Shown here piece by piece: positions 51,657 through 60,983 of a DNA stretch of 64,000 nucleotides (positions are counted from its first letter, which is position 1; every line of letters begins with the position of its first letter). The notes beneath the pieces are model-generated. The model did no database searches. It was not told the origin of the DNA and worked only from the letters and a program-made list of their open reading frames with translations. The DNA lies in assembly GCF_032918005.1 (NCBI RefSeq), contig NZ_CP136628.1:7239501-7303500 (forward strand), given 5' to 3'. The translations under genes and the position numbers were made by a program. The stretch comes from Bradyrhizobium sp. NDS-1. GTDB taxonomy: Bacteria > Pseudomonadota > Alphaproteobacteria > Rhizobiales > Xanthobacteraceae.

Positions 51657-52166
51657 ATGACCGATGTCGCTGTCCAGATCCCCGAGACCAGCCGCCGCCT
51701 CGATGCCATTGACCGCAAGATTCTGATGGTGCTCCAGGAGGATGCCTCGCTGTCCGTCGCCGAGATCGGCGACCGCGTCGGCCTGTCCTCGACCCCCTGC
51801 TGGAAGCGCATCCAGCGGCTGGAGGCCGATGGCGTGATCATCAAGCGCGTCGCCCTCGTCGACCAGAACAAGATCGGGCTCGGCATCTCCGTGTTCGTGT
51901 CGGTCGAGAGCTCCGACCATTCCGACGCCTGGCTGAAGAAGTTCGCCGAAGCCGTCAGCGCCATGCCCGAGGTGATGGAGTTCTATCGCATGGCCGGCGA
52001 CGTCGATTACATGCTGCGCGTCGTGGTCGCGGACATGCAGGCTTATGACGTGTTCTACAAGAAGCTGATCAGCGCCGTACCGCTGAAGAACGTCACCTCG
52101 CGCTTCGCGATGGAGAAGATCAAGTCGGTCACCGCACTGCCGATCCCGGCGGTGGTGGCGGCCTGA
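51657..52166 (+). CDS. Lrp/AsnC family transcriptional regulator
   Basis: A 169-residue regulator. The N-terminal helix-turn-helix (about 15-65: LDAIDRKILMVLQEDASLSVAEIGDRVGLSSTPCWKRI in part, core AEIGDRVGLSSTPCWKRI) is followed by the RAM ligand-binding domain (about 75-155) with AMPEVMEFYRMAGDVDYMLRV (core YRMAGDVDYMLR). Such proteins form octamers and respond to amino acids. An extra 12 residues precede the DNA-binding domain. The ATG at 51657 is favoured because the open frame above it is not protein-like. The regulated genes are unknown. Confidence 0.92.
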   Translation: MTDVAVQIPETSRRLDAIDRKILMVLQEDASLSVAEIGDRVGLSSTPCWKRIQRLEADGVIIKRVALVDQNKIGLGISVFVSVESSDHSDAWLKKFAEAVSAMPEVMEFYRMAGDVDYMLRVVVADMQAYDVFYKKLISAVPLKNVTSRFAMEKIKSVTALPIPAVVAA

Positions 52167-52272
52167 CGCTTGGAGCATTGTCGGTTCTGATCGAATCCGA
52201 GCCGAGTCCCGGGATTTTTGTCCTCTCGCGTTTTCGTCACGCAAACCGGTATCCACGTCGTTCGAAAGCGCT

Positions 52273-53622
52273 CTAAGCCGGCCGAAACACCGGCAACGTG
52301 ACGTTGACGCGCGTGCCTCCGCCCGGGGCCGCAACGATCTCGATCGTTCCGCCATGGGCCTCCACCAGATTGCGGACCACAGCGAGGCCGAGACCGGCAC
52401 CGCCGGTCGCGCGATTACGCGACTTCTCCAGGCGGTGGAACGGTTCCAGCACGGTCTGCCGCTGATCGGCGGGAACGCCGGGTCCCTCGTCGTCGATGGA
52501 CACGACGAGAGCTCCGTCCTTCACCGCAATCGCCACATGCGCGGCATGGCCATAGACCAGCGCGTTGTCGAAGATGTTCGCGAAGATCCGTCGCAGCGCC
52601 AGCCTGTCACCGAGCACCACCACATTCCGCCCAGTCTCATCGCGAACCAGGTCGATTGCCGCGCCCTGAACGCGCCGATCGTGCACCTCGGCAGCGATCA
52701 GCGCGGGGAGCTCGATCATCTCCTGCGACAGGCCGCCGGCGCCGGCCCGCGTCGACAACAGGGCGTCGTCGAGCAGCCGGATCATGTCATCGATATCGGC
52801 TATCGCTCGCTGCCGCTCGGCATCGTCGGGGATGTGCTCGACGCGCAGCCGCAGCCGTGTCGCAAAGGTCCTGACGTCATGCGCGATGCCGCCAACCAGC
52901 GTCATGCGCGCGCGTAGCATCTCCGCGAGCCGCCCCTGCAAGCGGTTGAACGCGGCGATGACGGCGCGGATCTCCGGGGCGCTGCGCCGTGCGTCCGGCA
53001 GCGGCGGCGGATCGGCCGACAGGTCAACGCGATCGACCGCGGCGGCCAACCGTGCCAGCGGCCGCGTCTCACGCTGCATGACGAGCAGCGCCAGCAGAGC
53101 CACGATCGAGCCGAACACGCCCGCACCGAAGCCGACGGGCAGGCCGAACGGGGTGACCGGCAGGCGGGTATAGGCATCGATGATCAGCAATTCGCCGCCG
53201 CGGAGGCCAATACGGAATTCGACCGCGTTGGCCATCAGCCGCGCGAGGCGGGGAAATGCCCGGCCGCTCCGATGATCGGACGGCGGCACGATCTCGACGG
53301 GGCGGCCCGCAAGGCCGGCCGCATAGGTCTCGCGCAGCTCCTGCTGCGGTGGCGGCGTCTCGCCGCCGACCGGCGCGCCCGTCGGCACGATGCGCACCGT
53401 GAACTGCGGCGAAGACACCGCATCGAGCACGGCCTGCCGTGAACCGGCGGCCGTTCGCTCCAAGAGCGTGGCCAGCGCATCGAGACGCGCGGGCGAAGGC
53501 CGTGCCAGCTCGTTCTCGCGGAGCGTCGTCCGGTAGAAGATCGCAACGACCACGGTACTCACCAGGATGAACCCCACCAGCCCGATCAGGGCGAGCCGCG
53601 CGGCCAGCGTCACGCGCAGCAT
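52273..53622 (-). CDS. Sensor histidine kinase of an OmpR-type two-component system
   Basis: A 449-residue sensor kinase with two membrane helices (about 8-28 and 165-190), a periplasmic domain of about 135 residues and a HAMP region (VDRVDLSADPPPLPD...). The H-box is VGGIAHDVRTFATRLRLR (His near 245), the N-box IFANIFDNALVYG, the G1 box SIDDEGPGVPADQ and the G2 box GGAGLGLAVVRNLV. The ATG overlaps the stop of the response regulator gene by one base (TGATG). Signal unknown. Overall similar in plan to RstB/EnvZ-type kinases. Confidence 0.93.
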   Translation of the reverse strand: MLRVTLAARLALIGLVGFILVSTVVVAIFYRTTLRENELARPSPARLDALATLLERTAAGSRQAVLDAVSSPQFTVRIVPTGAPVGGETPPPQQELRETYAAGLAGRPVEIVPPSDHRSGRAFPRLARLMANAVEFRIGLRGGELLIIDAYTRLPVTPFGLPVGFGAGVFGSIVALLALLVMQRETRPLARLAAAVDRVDLSADPPPLPDARRSAPEIRAVIAAFNRLQGRLAEMLRARMTLVGGIAHDVRTFATRLRLRVEHIPDDAERQRAIADIDDMIRLLDDALLSTRAGAGGLSQEMIELPALIAAEVHDRRVQGAAIDLVRDETGRNVVVLGDRLALRRIFANIFDNALVYGHAAHVAIAVKDGALVVSIDDEGPGVPADQRQTVLEPFHRLEKSRNRATGGAGLGLAVVRNLVEAHGGTIEIVAAPGGGTRVNVTLPVFRPA

Positions 53623-54353
53623 CACGACACCTGCTTCACGGAGGCGGTGAACAGATAGCCGCCGTTGCGCACCGTGGTGATCAGGTTGGAGCCGGGGCTG
53701 GCGCCATCGAGCTTGCGGCGCAGCCGCGAGATCAGCATGTCGACGGTGCGATCGAACGGCTCGGCCGAACGACCGCGGGTCCAGTCGAGGATCTGGTCGC
53801 GCGTGAGCACCCTTCGCGGCCGCTGCACGAAGCAGCCGAGCAGGTCGAACTCGGCGCTCGTCAATTGCAGCTCAGACGCCTCGGCCTCGGTCGTCTCGAC
53901 ACTGCGCGCATCGAGATCGATCACGAAGCGGTCGAACGCGAAGCGCCGGACCAGCGGCTTTGACGGTGCACCGTTGGCCCGGCGCAGGATGGCGCGAACC
54001 CGCGCCAGCAGTTCGCGCGGACCGAACGGCTTCGTCAGGTAATCGTCGGCGCCCATTTCGAGGCCGACCACGCGATCGATCTCGTCGCTCTTGGCGGTCA
54101 GCATCAGGATCGGGATGGAATCGTCGGCCCGCAAGCGGCGGCAGATCGAAAGCCCGTCCTCGCCCGGCAGCATCAAATCAAGGATGACGAGGTCGGGCCG
54201 CAGGCGCTGCAGCATGGAATCCATCGCCTTGCCGTCGGCGACGCAGGCGACCTCGAACCCCTCGCGCCGCATGAAATCGGCGACGAGGCGGCTGATCTCG
54301 GGATCGTCTTCCACCATGAGAATCGTGGCCGGATGCGTGTTCATGGTCGGCAT
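53622..54353 (-). CDS. OmpR/RstA-like response regulator
   Basis: A 243-residue regulator with a receiver domain (acidic pocket VEDDPE, phospho-acceptor Asp in LVILDLMLPGEDG, Lys in DDYLTKPFG) and an OmpR-type winged helix (LTSAEFDLLGCFVQ, RTVDMLISRLRRKLD, TTVRNGGYLFTASV). The C-terminal ending resembles RstA. Two ATGs, 54353 and 54344, are near each other and the choice is uncertain. About 40 bases upstream is a GTTAC direct repeat like an RstA box, suggesting autoregulation and possible control of the divergent genes from 54528. It is translationally coupled to the kinase gene. Confidence 0.92.
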   Translation of the reverse strand: MPTMNTHPATILMVEDDPEISRLVADFMRREGFEVACVADGKAMDSMLQRLRPDLVILDLMLPGEDGLSICRRLRADDSIPILMLTAKSDEIDRVVGLEMGADDYLTKPFGPRELLARVRAILRRANGAPSKPLVRRFAFDRFVIDLDARSVETTEAEASELQLTSAEFDLLGCFVQRPRRVLTRDQILDWTRGRSAEPFDRTVDMLISRLRRKLDGASPGSNLITTVRNGGYLFTASVKQVS

Positions 54354-54394
54354 TTTGGCCGACGGCACGCCGCACGCAAGAGCGGCGGCGCGGT

Positions 54395-54411
54395 TGTTAC
54401 ATACTGTTACG
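54395..54411. promoter_or_regulatory. RstA-box-like direct repeat (TGTTAC twice, 10-bp period)
   Basis: TGTTAC at 54395-54400 and again at 54405-54410. Read from 54398, TACATACTGTTACG agrees with 10 of 12 defined positions of the E. coli RstA box TACATNTNGTTACA. It lies between the response regulator and the divergent small secreted protein gene, as an OmpR-family binding site would. Confidence 0.45.
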
Positions 54412-54527
54412 TGCGTCCGACAAAGCCATAACTATCGTTTCGTCCCGGTCATGCGGCACCGACGCCGTCCGTCCAGTCTCCTCCGCACGGCTCCCGCTCC
54501 CGGCAGCCTCACACGGAGACGACGACC

Positions 54528-54749
54528 ATGAGCAAGTTCTTCCTCACTTCCCTCGTCATCGGCACCTTTGCGGTTGCCGCTGCGGCCGACGCCAATGCCT
54601 GGACGCGATCGGGGACCGCGAGCGGCCCGCGCGGCACGTCCACCGTCACCGCGAGCGGCGCCTGCGCCAACGGGAGCTGCACGCGCAACGTCACCCGCAC
54701 GGGCCCGGCCGGCAGAACCTACACCCGCACCGGCACAATCTCGCGCTGA
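54528..54749 (+). CDS. Small secreted Thr/Gly/Arg-rich protein
   Basis: A 73-residue exported protein. The signal peptide is about residues 1-24 (MSKFFLTSLVIGTFAVAAAA, cleavage near ANA). The mature part is Thr/Gly/Arg-rich with the pattern SGTASGPRGTSTVTASGACANGSC (in part: ASGACANGSCTRN), where the two cysteines probably pair, and repeats of TRTGPAGRTYTRTG type. GGAGAC precedes the ATG. It faces away from the OmpR-type regulator across a putative binding site. Function unknown. Confidence 0.72.
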   Translation: MSKFFLTSLVIGTFAVAAAADANAWTRSGTASGPRGTSTVTASGACANGSCTRNVTRTGPAGRTYTRTGTISR

Positions 54750-54825
54750 CGCCGCGCCGCCGTCGCCGCGCCAGCCGGCCCGCGCGGCGACGGCCAGCCT
54801 TGCCTGATCAGAAAGGACCATCACC

Positions 54826-55149
54826 GTGTCATCGATCTTCCATCCCATCTCACTGCCGCGAATCGCAACCGTCGTCGCCCTCGGCGTCACGATCTCGACC
54901 TCCGCGCTCGCCCAGACCCAGCTACAGACGCAGATCACGCCGCAGATGCGCAGCGAAGCGAGGAGCCTGATGCAGGCCTGCCGCACCGACCTCGACAAGC
55001 TCTGCGGCACCGTCACGCCGGGCGGCGGCCGCGTCCTCGCCTGCCTGCAATCCCATGCTGGTCAGCTCACCTCGTCCTGCGCCCAAGCGCTGCCCCGCGC
55101 CCAGGCGCTGCGCAACAGTGCCGCTGGCGCCGGCGTAGCGCCGAAATAG
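54826..55149 (+). CDS. Exported Cys-rich repeat protein (LC..V.PGGGR type)
   Basis: A 107-residue exported protein with a signal peptide (about 1-29, ending near ALAQ). The mature part has ACRTDLDKLCGTVTPGGGRVLACLQ, quoted here as its two halves RTDLDKLC and PGGGRVLACLQ, followed by HAGQLTSSCAQAL. Four cysteines follow the spacing of the cysteine-rich repeat found in many alphaproteobacterial periplasmic proteins (also in GLG1). The start is GTG at 54826 with an AAAGGA site. It precedes a fatty acid hydroxylase gene by nine bases. Role unknown. Confidence 0.8.
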   Translation: MSSIFHPISLPRIATVVALGVTISTSALAQTQLQTQITPQMRSEARSLMQACRTDLDKLCGTVTPGGGRVLACLQSHAGQLTSSCAQALPRAQALRNSAAGAGVAPK

Positions 55150-55158
55150 GAGGAGAAC

Positions 55159-55998
55159 GTGGGCTACGCTTCGCTCCTGCTCGATCCGGCGCTCAAGAGC
55201 GTGATCCTCGCAACCGCGCTCGGCCTGATGCTGCTCGAATACGGCATCGGCCGCCTGGCGCATCGAGACACCTACGACTGGCGCGAGAGCGTCGCGTCTT
55301 TTGGCGTGGCATTGGGACAGAACCTGCTGCGCGCGCTGGAGGCCGGCATCCTCGCCATTCCGTTCGCATTCCTGTACGAGCACCGGCTGCTCGACTTTGC
55401 GCAAACAGCACCGCTCGCACTCGCCGGATTATTCGTCGGCAGCGAGTTTCTCTATTACTGGCAACATCGCGCCTCGCATCGCATCCGCTGGATGTGGGCG
55501 ACGCATGCGGTCCATCACTCGACCACGCGGCTGAATTTAACCGCGGCGATCCGGCTCGGCTGGACAGGAAACATCTCGGGCAATTTCCTGTTCTTCCTGC
55601 CGCTGGCGCTGATCGGATTTCATCCGCTCGCGATCGTGGCGATGCTCGGCATCAACCTGCTCTATCAGTTCTTCATTCACAGCGAATTCGCGCCGAAGCT
55701 CGGCATACTGGAACGGGTGCTGAACACGCCCAGCCATCATCGCGTGCACCATGCCTGCAACGAGCCATGCCTCGACAAGAACTACGGAGGCGTCCTGATC
55801 GTGTTCGACCGCCTGTTCGGCACCTTTGCCGAGCGGCCGTCGGATCAGCCGCTTCGCTTCGGCCTCGTCGGCCGCACGCCGTCCTACAATCCGTTCCGAA
55901 TCGCGCTCGGCGAATGGGTCGCGATGCTGAGCGATGCCTGGAAGGCGCGCGGCGCAGGTGCAAAGCTCCGCGCGCTGTTCGGTCCGCCGGAAGGCTGA
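55159..55998 (+). CDS. Sterol desaturase / fatty acid hydroxylase family membrane enzyme
   Basis: A 279-residue membrane di-iron oxygenase. Four to five membrane helices carry the three histidine boxes HRASHR, HAVHHS and HRVHHA, which bind the diiron centre. Such enzymes hydroxylate or desaturate lipids (sterols, fatty acids, carotenoids, hopanoid-related lipids); this one cannot be assigned. Start GTG 55159 with AGGAGA. It ends the short run of genes divergent from the OmpR-type regulator, which may adjust envelope lipids under its control (inference). Confidence 0.9.
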   Translation: MGYASLLLDPALKSVILATALGLMLLEYGIGRLAHRDTYDWRESVASFGVALGQNLLRALEAGILAIPFAFLYEHRLLDFAQTAPLALAGLFVGSEFLYYWQHRASHRIRWMWATHAVHHSTTRLNLTAAIRLGWTGNISGNFLFFLPLALIGFHPLAIVAMLGINLLYQFFIHSEFAPKLGILERVLNTPSHHRVHHACNEPCLDKNYGGVLIVFDRLFGTFAERPSDQPLRFGLVGRTPSYNPFRIALGEWVAMLSDAWKARGAGAKLRALFGPPEG

Positions 55999-56010
55999 GC
56001 GCGCAAGCGC

Positions 56011-57510
56011 TCAGATCTTCTGATTGTACTCGCCCACCTCGGGATGCGTGCGCAGCACGCTGTTCACCATCTCGAACATGTCGTGCATGCGCTGCTCGGA
56101 GACCGGGCTTTCGACCACGACGACGAGCTCTGGCTTGTTAGAGGAGGCGCGCACCAGGCCCCAACTGCCGTCCTCGACCGTGACGCGCACGCCGTTGACG
56201 GTGACGAGATCGCGGATCGACTGGCCGCCGATCTTGGCGCCCTTGGCCTGCAGGTCCTCGAAGTGCTTCACCACGGCGTCGATGACGCCGTATTTGGTCT
56301 CGTCGGCACAGTGCGGCGACATGGTCGGCGACGACCATGTCTTCGGCAGCGCGTTCTTCAGGTCCGCCATCGACTTGCCCGGCGCGCGGTCGAGCATGTC
56401 GCAGATCGCGATCGCCGACACCAGACCGTCGTCATAGCCGCGGCCATAGGGCTTGTTGAAGAAGAAGTGGCCCGACTTCTCGAAGCCCGCGAGTGCACCG
56501 GTCTCGTTGGTGCGGCGCTTCATGTAGGAATGGCCGGTCTTCCAATAGGCAACCTTCGCGCCCTGCTTCTGCAGCACGGGATCAGTGACGAACAGGCCGG
56601 TCGACTTCACGTCGACGATGAACTGCGCGTCCTTGTGGATCGCCGACATGTCGCGCGCGAGCATCACGCCGACCTTGTCGGCAAAAATCTCCTCGCCGGT
56701 ATTGTCGACGACGCCGCACCGGTCGCCGTCACCGTCGAAGCCGAGGCCGACATCGGCCTTGTGATGCAGCACCGCGTCGCGGATCGCGTGCAGCATCTCC
56801 ATGTCTTCCGGATTCGGATTGTATTTCGGGAAGGTGTGATCGAGTTCGGTGTCGAGCGGGATCACCTCGCAGCCGATCGCCTCCAGCACCTGCGGCGCGA
56901 ACGCGCCGGCGGTGCCATTGCCGCAGGCCGCGACCACCTTGAGCTTGCGCTTGAGCTTAGGGCGATTGGTGAGATCGGCGATATAGCGCGCCGGATAGTT
57001 CTCGTGGAATTGGTAGGCGCCGCCGGCCTTGTTCTTGAAATCGGCGTTCAGCACGATCTCCTTGAGCCGCGTCATCTCGTCGGGGCCGAAGGTCAGCGGA
57101 CGGTTGGCGCCCATCTTGACGCCGGTCCAGCCATTGTCGTTGTGCGAGGCCGTGACCATGGCGACGCAGGGCACGTCGAGATCGAACTGCGCGAAATAGG
57201 CCATCGGCGTCACCGCGAGCCCGATGTCGTGCACCTTGCAACCCGCCGCCATCAGGCCGGAGATCAGCGCATATTTGATCGAGGCCGAATAGCCGCGGAA
57301 ATCATGCCCGGTGACGATCTCCTGCTTGACGCCAAGCTCGGCAATCAGCGCGCCCAGCCCCATGCCGAGCGCCTGCACACCCATCAGGTTGATTTCCTTC
57401 TGGAACAACCAGCGCGCGTCGTATTCGCGAAAGCCGGTCGGCTTCACCATCGGCTCGGATTCGAAGGCGTAGGTGTTGGGCAACAATACGGATTTCGGCT
57501 TCGGGAACAT
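56011..57510 (-). CDS. Phosphomannomutase / phosphoglucomutase
   Basis: A 499-residue alpha-D-phosphohexomutase interconverting 1- and 6-phosphates of mannose or glucose. The phosphoserine is in MVTASHNDNGW, the metal loop GFDGDGDRCGVVD, the sugar loop ETGALAGFEKSGHFF (GEMSG/H type) and the phosphate-binding C-terminal RASSNKPELVVV. It is slightly longer than AlgC-type enzymes and has an N-terminal stretch FPKPKSVLLPNTYAFE. The product feeds GDP-mannose or UDP-glucose for exopolysaccharide and lipopolysaccharide. ATG 57510 is preferred to the TTG nine codons upstream. Confidence 0.93.
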   Translation of the reverse strand: MFPKPKSVLLPNTYAFESEPMVKPTGFREYDARWLFQKEINLMGVQALGMGLGALIAELGVKQEIVTGHDFRGYSASIKYALISGLMAAGCKVHDIGLAVTPMAYFAQFDLDVPCVAMVTASHNDNGWTGVKMGANRPLTFGPDEMTRLKEIVLNADFKNKAGGAYQFHENYPARYIADLTNRPKLKRKLKVVAACGNGTAGAFAPQVLEAIGCEVIPLDTELDHTFPKYNPNPEDMEMLHAIRDAVLHHKADVGLGFDGDGDRCGVVDNTGEEIFADKVGVMLARDMSAIHKDAQFIVDVKSTGLFVTDPVLQKQGAKVAYWKTGHSYMKRRTNETGALAGFEKSGHFFFNKPYGRGYDDGLVSAIAICDMLDRAPGKSMADLKNALPKTWSSPTMSPHCADETKYGVIDAVVKHFEDLQAKGAKIGGQSIRDLVTVNGVRVTVEDGSWGLVRASSNKPELVVVVESPVSEQRMHDMFEMVNSVLRTHPEVGEYNQKI

Positions 57511-57703
57511 TGCGACGGTCTCGTGAAATGGGGGCAAGATCTGATGCAGCCTTAGCGAATGCCAGGCCGCAACGAAAGGCGGGATTGAAGGCTTATGGCC
57601 GCTAATTGCGGCAGTTTGGTAACGAAGAAGCGTTACCGCGAGGGCGGTCGACGCAAAGAAATCTCATTTGAAATGGACGGTGCCTATGCGCGGAAAGCTC
57701 CGC

Positions 57704-58216
57704 CTACTGCTCCAGCACCATCTGGCCGTTGGCGTATTCGAAGCGCTTGAGGCGGGAGAGGAAGGAGAGGCCGAGCAGGTTCTCCGACAGCGCCGCGTCC
57801 GGCAGCACCATGGCATCGACGTCTCGCACGATGAGGCCGCCGACATCGAGCATGGCGATGCGGGTGCGGGCGGCCTTGATGGTGCCGTTGGCAGTGGAGA
57901 CGGTGGCGTTGTACTCGCTGCGCGAGGGACGCAAGCCGAACCGTGCGGCCGAGGTCTCATTCAACGCAACCACGGAGGCGCCGGTGTCGACCATGAAACC
58001 GATGCGCTGACCTTCGATCCTGCCCTCGGTCTGGAAATGACCACGGCCGTCGCGGGAAATGGCAAGGCTGCGGCCGCCGGTTGGTGCCGCAGCAGCCACC
58101 GCAACCGTCGTGCGCGGCGCTGACGTGGCGGACGCCGAGCTCATCTTGTCCGCAATCTGGGCCATGAAGGTGCCGAGGCCGATCATGACGGCCGCGAAAA
58201 TCATAATGTTACGCAT
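57704..58216 (-). CDS. Membrane-anchored retropepsin-like aspartic protease (TIGR02281 type)
   Basis: A 170-residue protein with an N-terminal membrane helix (about 3-20) and a clan AA retropepsin-like domain. The active site motif is FMVDTGASVVAL (DTGAS), the flap region NATVSTANGTIKAART, and the later ILG-like motif NLLGLSFLSRLKRF. This is the plan of the small periplasmic aspartic proteases common in alphaproteobacteria. The ATG at 58216 gives normal length; the long upstream extension is not protein-like. Substrate unknown. It lies downstream of hrpB on the same strand. Confidence 0.9.
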   Translation of the reverse strand: MRNIMIFAAVMIGLGTFMAQIADKMSSASATSAPRTTVAVAAAAPTGGRSLAISRDGRGHFQTEGRIEGQRIGFMVDTGASVVALNETSAARFGLRPSRSEYNATVSTANGTIKAARTRIAMLDVGGLIVRDVDAMVLPDAALSENLLGLSFLSRLKRFEYANGQMVLEQ

Positions 58217-58384
58217 TACACCACTTCCGAGCCGAAAGCCCGATTTCACCACGCGACACGCCGGGCCGCGAGTGACGCCGCGGCCTGGATGGTGACATTT
58301 TGGCGAAAAGGATGAGCGGAGGGTTAATGCGACCGCGCAGAACCCCTCACCGCGCGTCATGCCCGGCCATGACGCCTTAGGCAG

Positions 58385-60859
58385 TCACGTCCCGCGCGGC
58401 TTTGCCCGGCGGGTCGGCACTGCACTGGCCGGATCGTCCGGCCAGGGATGGCGCGGGTAGCGGCCGCGCAGGTCGGAGCGCACGGCGGCGTAGCTGCCGC
58501 GCCAGAAGCCCGGGAGATCACGCGTCACCTGCACCGGGCGCTGTGCCGGCGATAACAGCTCCAGCACCAGCGGCACCTTGCCGGCCGCGATCGAGGGATG
58601 GGTGTTGAGTCCGAACAATTCCTGCAGCCGCACCGCGATGGTCGGTCCCTGCTCGGCCTCATAGTCGATCGCGAGCACGCTTCCGGTCGGCGCCTCGAAA
58701 TGCGTCGGCGCCTCGCGGTCGAGCCGCGCGCGCATCTCCCACGGCAGCAGCGCCATCAGCGCGTCGGAGAGATCCCCCGGCGAGATCTCCTTCAGCGCGA
58801 TCTTGTCGTAGAGCGCAGGCACCAGCCAATCGTCGCGCCGCGCGATCAATCCGTCATCCGACAGGTCGGGCCAGCTGCCGCCCTCGGCCCTGCGCAGGAA
58901 CATCACGCGGTCGCGCCATTGCTTGGCCGCCTTCGACCAGGGCAGCCGGTCGAGGCCGGCGGCGATTAATCCGTCGGCGAAGATGCGCGCGGTATCTTCC
59001 GAGGGCGACACGGCCAGTGTCGCCTCGGAGAGCGTGATGGCGTGCAGCACACGCTTGCGCCGCGCGCGCAGCGCCATCGCGCCGCGATCGAACGAGATCT
59101 CGTCGGCGGTCTCGACATGCTCGGCGAAATGCCGCTCGATCTCGCCCTCGGTAATTTGCGCGGCGAGCAGGATGCGCCCGCTCGCCGCCGTTCCCGTCAT
59201 CTCGCCGATCGCGATGTAGGGTGCACGGGCCAGTGATGAGGTCTGCTCGACGGCGGCGCCGCGGCCGTTGGCAAGTACGAAACTGCCATTGCCACGGTTA
59301 CGCGCGACACGGTCCGGGAACGCGTAGGCGAGCATCAGGCCCGTCGAGAGATCCTCCTGCGGTCCCGCTTTCTCTGAAGCTGCCACTTGCGAGGCCCAGC
59401 GCCGCGCCAGATCACGCGCGCTGGAGGCGCGCGGCGAGCGGTCGCGGCGGAACTGATCGCGGCGGTGCTCGAGATCGACGCTGTCGCCGCCAAGCCCGCG
59501 CTCGGTGATGATCGCGGCGATCTCGGCGGCAGCTTCGCCCTCGCCGGCACGATGCGAATCCACGATCATGCGCGCCAGCCGCGGCGGCAGCGCCAGCGCG
59601 CGCAGGCTCTTGCCTTCCGCGGTGATGCGGCCGTCACCATCGAGCGCGTTGAGCTCGGTGAGCAGGCTTTTGGCTTCCTTCCAGGCCGGCGCGGGCGGCG
59701 GATCGAGGAACGACAGCGCGGCGGGATCAGTGACGCCCCATTGCGCGAGATCGAGCACCAGCGATGACAGATCGGCGCTGAGGATTTCCGGCTGGGTGTA
59801 GGGCGCGAGCGAGGCCGTCTGCGGCTCGTCCCAGAGCCGGTAGCAGACACCCGGCTCGGTGCGGCCGGCGCGGCCGCGGCGCTGATCCACCGCCGCACGC
59901 GACGCACGCACGGTCTCGAGCCGGGTCAGCCCGATGTCCGGCTCGTAGCGCGGAACGCGGGCAAGACCGGAATCGACTACGATGCGCACGCCTTCGATCG
60001 TCAGCGAGGTCTCCGCGATCGATGTCGCCAGCACCACCTTGCGCGTGCCCTTGGGTGCCGGCGCGATGGCTCGGTCCTGCACGGCGGCATCGAGCGCACC
60101 GAACAGCGGCACGATCTCGATCGAGGCGTCCTGCACGCGCTCGGAGAGGAAATTCTGGGTGCGGCGGATTTCGGCGGCACCCGGCAGGAATGCCAGAACC
60201 GAGCCGCCATCGGCGCGCAGCGCGGAGGCGATCGCTTCCGCCATCTGTCGCTCCACCGGCGCGTCCGCCTTGCGGCCGAGATAGCGCGTCTCGACCGGAA
60301 AGGCGCGGCCTTCGCTCTCGACGACGGGCGCTTTGCCGAGCAGTCTTGCCACGCGCGCACCGTCGAGCGTCGCCGACATCACGAGGATGCGCAGATCCTC
60401 GCGCAGGCCGGTCTGCGCATCACGGGCCAGCGCGAGGCCCATGTCGGCATCGAGCGAACGCTCGTGGAATTCGTCGAACAGGATGGCTGCGACGCCGGAG
60501 AGTTCGGGATCATCGAGGATCTGGCGGGTGAAGATGCCCTCGGTCACCACCTCGATGCGGGTGGCGCGCGAGATCTTCGAGCCGAACCGCACACGATAGC
60601 CGACGGTCTCGCCGGCGCGCTCGCCGAGCGATTTGGCCATACGATCGGCGCTGGCGCGCGCAGCGATGCGGCGCGGCTCCAGGACGATGATCTTCTTGCC
60701 CTTCGCCCAGGGCGCATCGAGCAAAGCCAGCGGCACGCGCGTGGTCTTGCCGGCCCCCGGCGGCGCCACCAGCACCGCGGCGTTACTGGCTTCCAGCGTG
60801 CGCGACAGATCGTCGAGCACGGCATCGATCGGCAGGGGCGTGTCGAAGCTGCGGGGCAA
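58385..60859 (-). CDS. hrpB: ATP-dependent helicase HrpB
   Basis: An 824-residue DEAH-box RNA-helicase-like protein of the HrpB family. Helicase motifs are complete: I VAPPGAGKTTR, II ILFDEFHERSLD, III VMSATLDG, and VI QRRGRAGRTEPG, followed by an HA2-like helical domain and the HrpB-specific C-terminal domain. The length is normal. The start is TTG at 60859, because the family N-terminus (PRSFDTPLPIDAVL) lies just behind it and no ATG is in frame. Its cellular role is poorly known. A REP element separates it from ugd. Confidence 0.95.
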   Translation of the reverse strand: MPRSFDTPLPIDAVLDDLSRTLEASNAAVLVAPPGAGKTTRVPLALLDAPWAKGKKIIVLEPRRIAARASADRMAKSLGERAGETVGYRVRFGSKISRATRIEVVTEGIFTRQILDDPELSGVAAILFDEFHERSLDADMGLALARDAQTGLREDLRILVMSATLDGARVARLLGKAPVVESEGRAFPVETRYLGRKADAPVERQMAEAIASALRADGGSVLAFLPGAAEIRRTQNFLSERVQDASIEIVPLFGALDAAVQDRAIAPAPKGTRKVVLATSIAETSLTIEGVRIVVDSGLARVPRYEPDIGLTRLETVRASRAAVDQRRGRAGRTEPGVCYRLWDEPQTASLAPYTQPEILSADLSSLVLDLAQWGVTDPAALSFLDPPPAPAWKEAKSLLTELNALDGDGRITAEGKSLRALALPPRLARMIVDSHRAGEGEAAAEIAAIITERGLGGDSVDLEHRRDQFRRDRSPRASSARDLARRWASQVAASEKAGPQEDLSTGLMLAYAFPDRVARNRGNGSFVLANGRGAAVEQTSSLARAPYIAIGEMTGTAASGRILLAAQITEGEIERHFAEHVETADEISFDRGAMALRARRKRVLHAITLSEATLAVSPSEDTARIFADGLIAAGLDRLPWSKAAKQWRDRVMFLRRAEGGSWPDLSDDGLIARRDDWLVPALYDKIALKEISPGDLSDALMALLPWEMRARLDREAPTHFEAPTGSVLAIDYEAEQGPTIAVRLQELFGLNTHPSIAAGKVPLVLELLSPAQRPVQVTRDLPGFWRGSYAAVRSDLRGRYPRHPWPDDPASAVPTRRAKPRGT

Positions 60860-60872
60860 GAAATCATCCCGT

Positions 60873-60962
60873 CGTCATGCCAGGGCTAGTCCCGGGCATC
60901 CACGTTCTTTCATCTGGCAGTGAACAAGACGTGGATGGCCGGGACAAGCCCGGCCATGACGA
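60873..60962. repeat. REP-like composite palindrome (family B)
   Basis: CGTCATGCCAGGGCTAGT at the left faces AAGCCCGGCCATGACG at the right, with inner CATCCACGTTC / ACGTGGATG. The same family as 32459 and 34758. Confidence 0.8.
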
Positions 60963-60983
60963 ATCGTTCGCAATGGAGGATCG

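Noticed and set aside
56044..57555. A 503-codon open frame on the plus strand
   Set aside because: Antisense shadow of the phosphohexomutase gene, with the same charged composition and no ribosome site.
57618..57637. Hairpin GGTAACG / CGTTACC between the phosphohexomutase and the protease gene
   Set aside because: Stem of only 7 bp with no T run, and not near the end of a gene on either strand in the right direction; too weak to call as terminator or operator.
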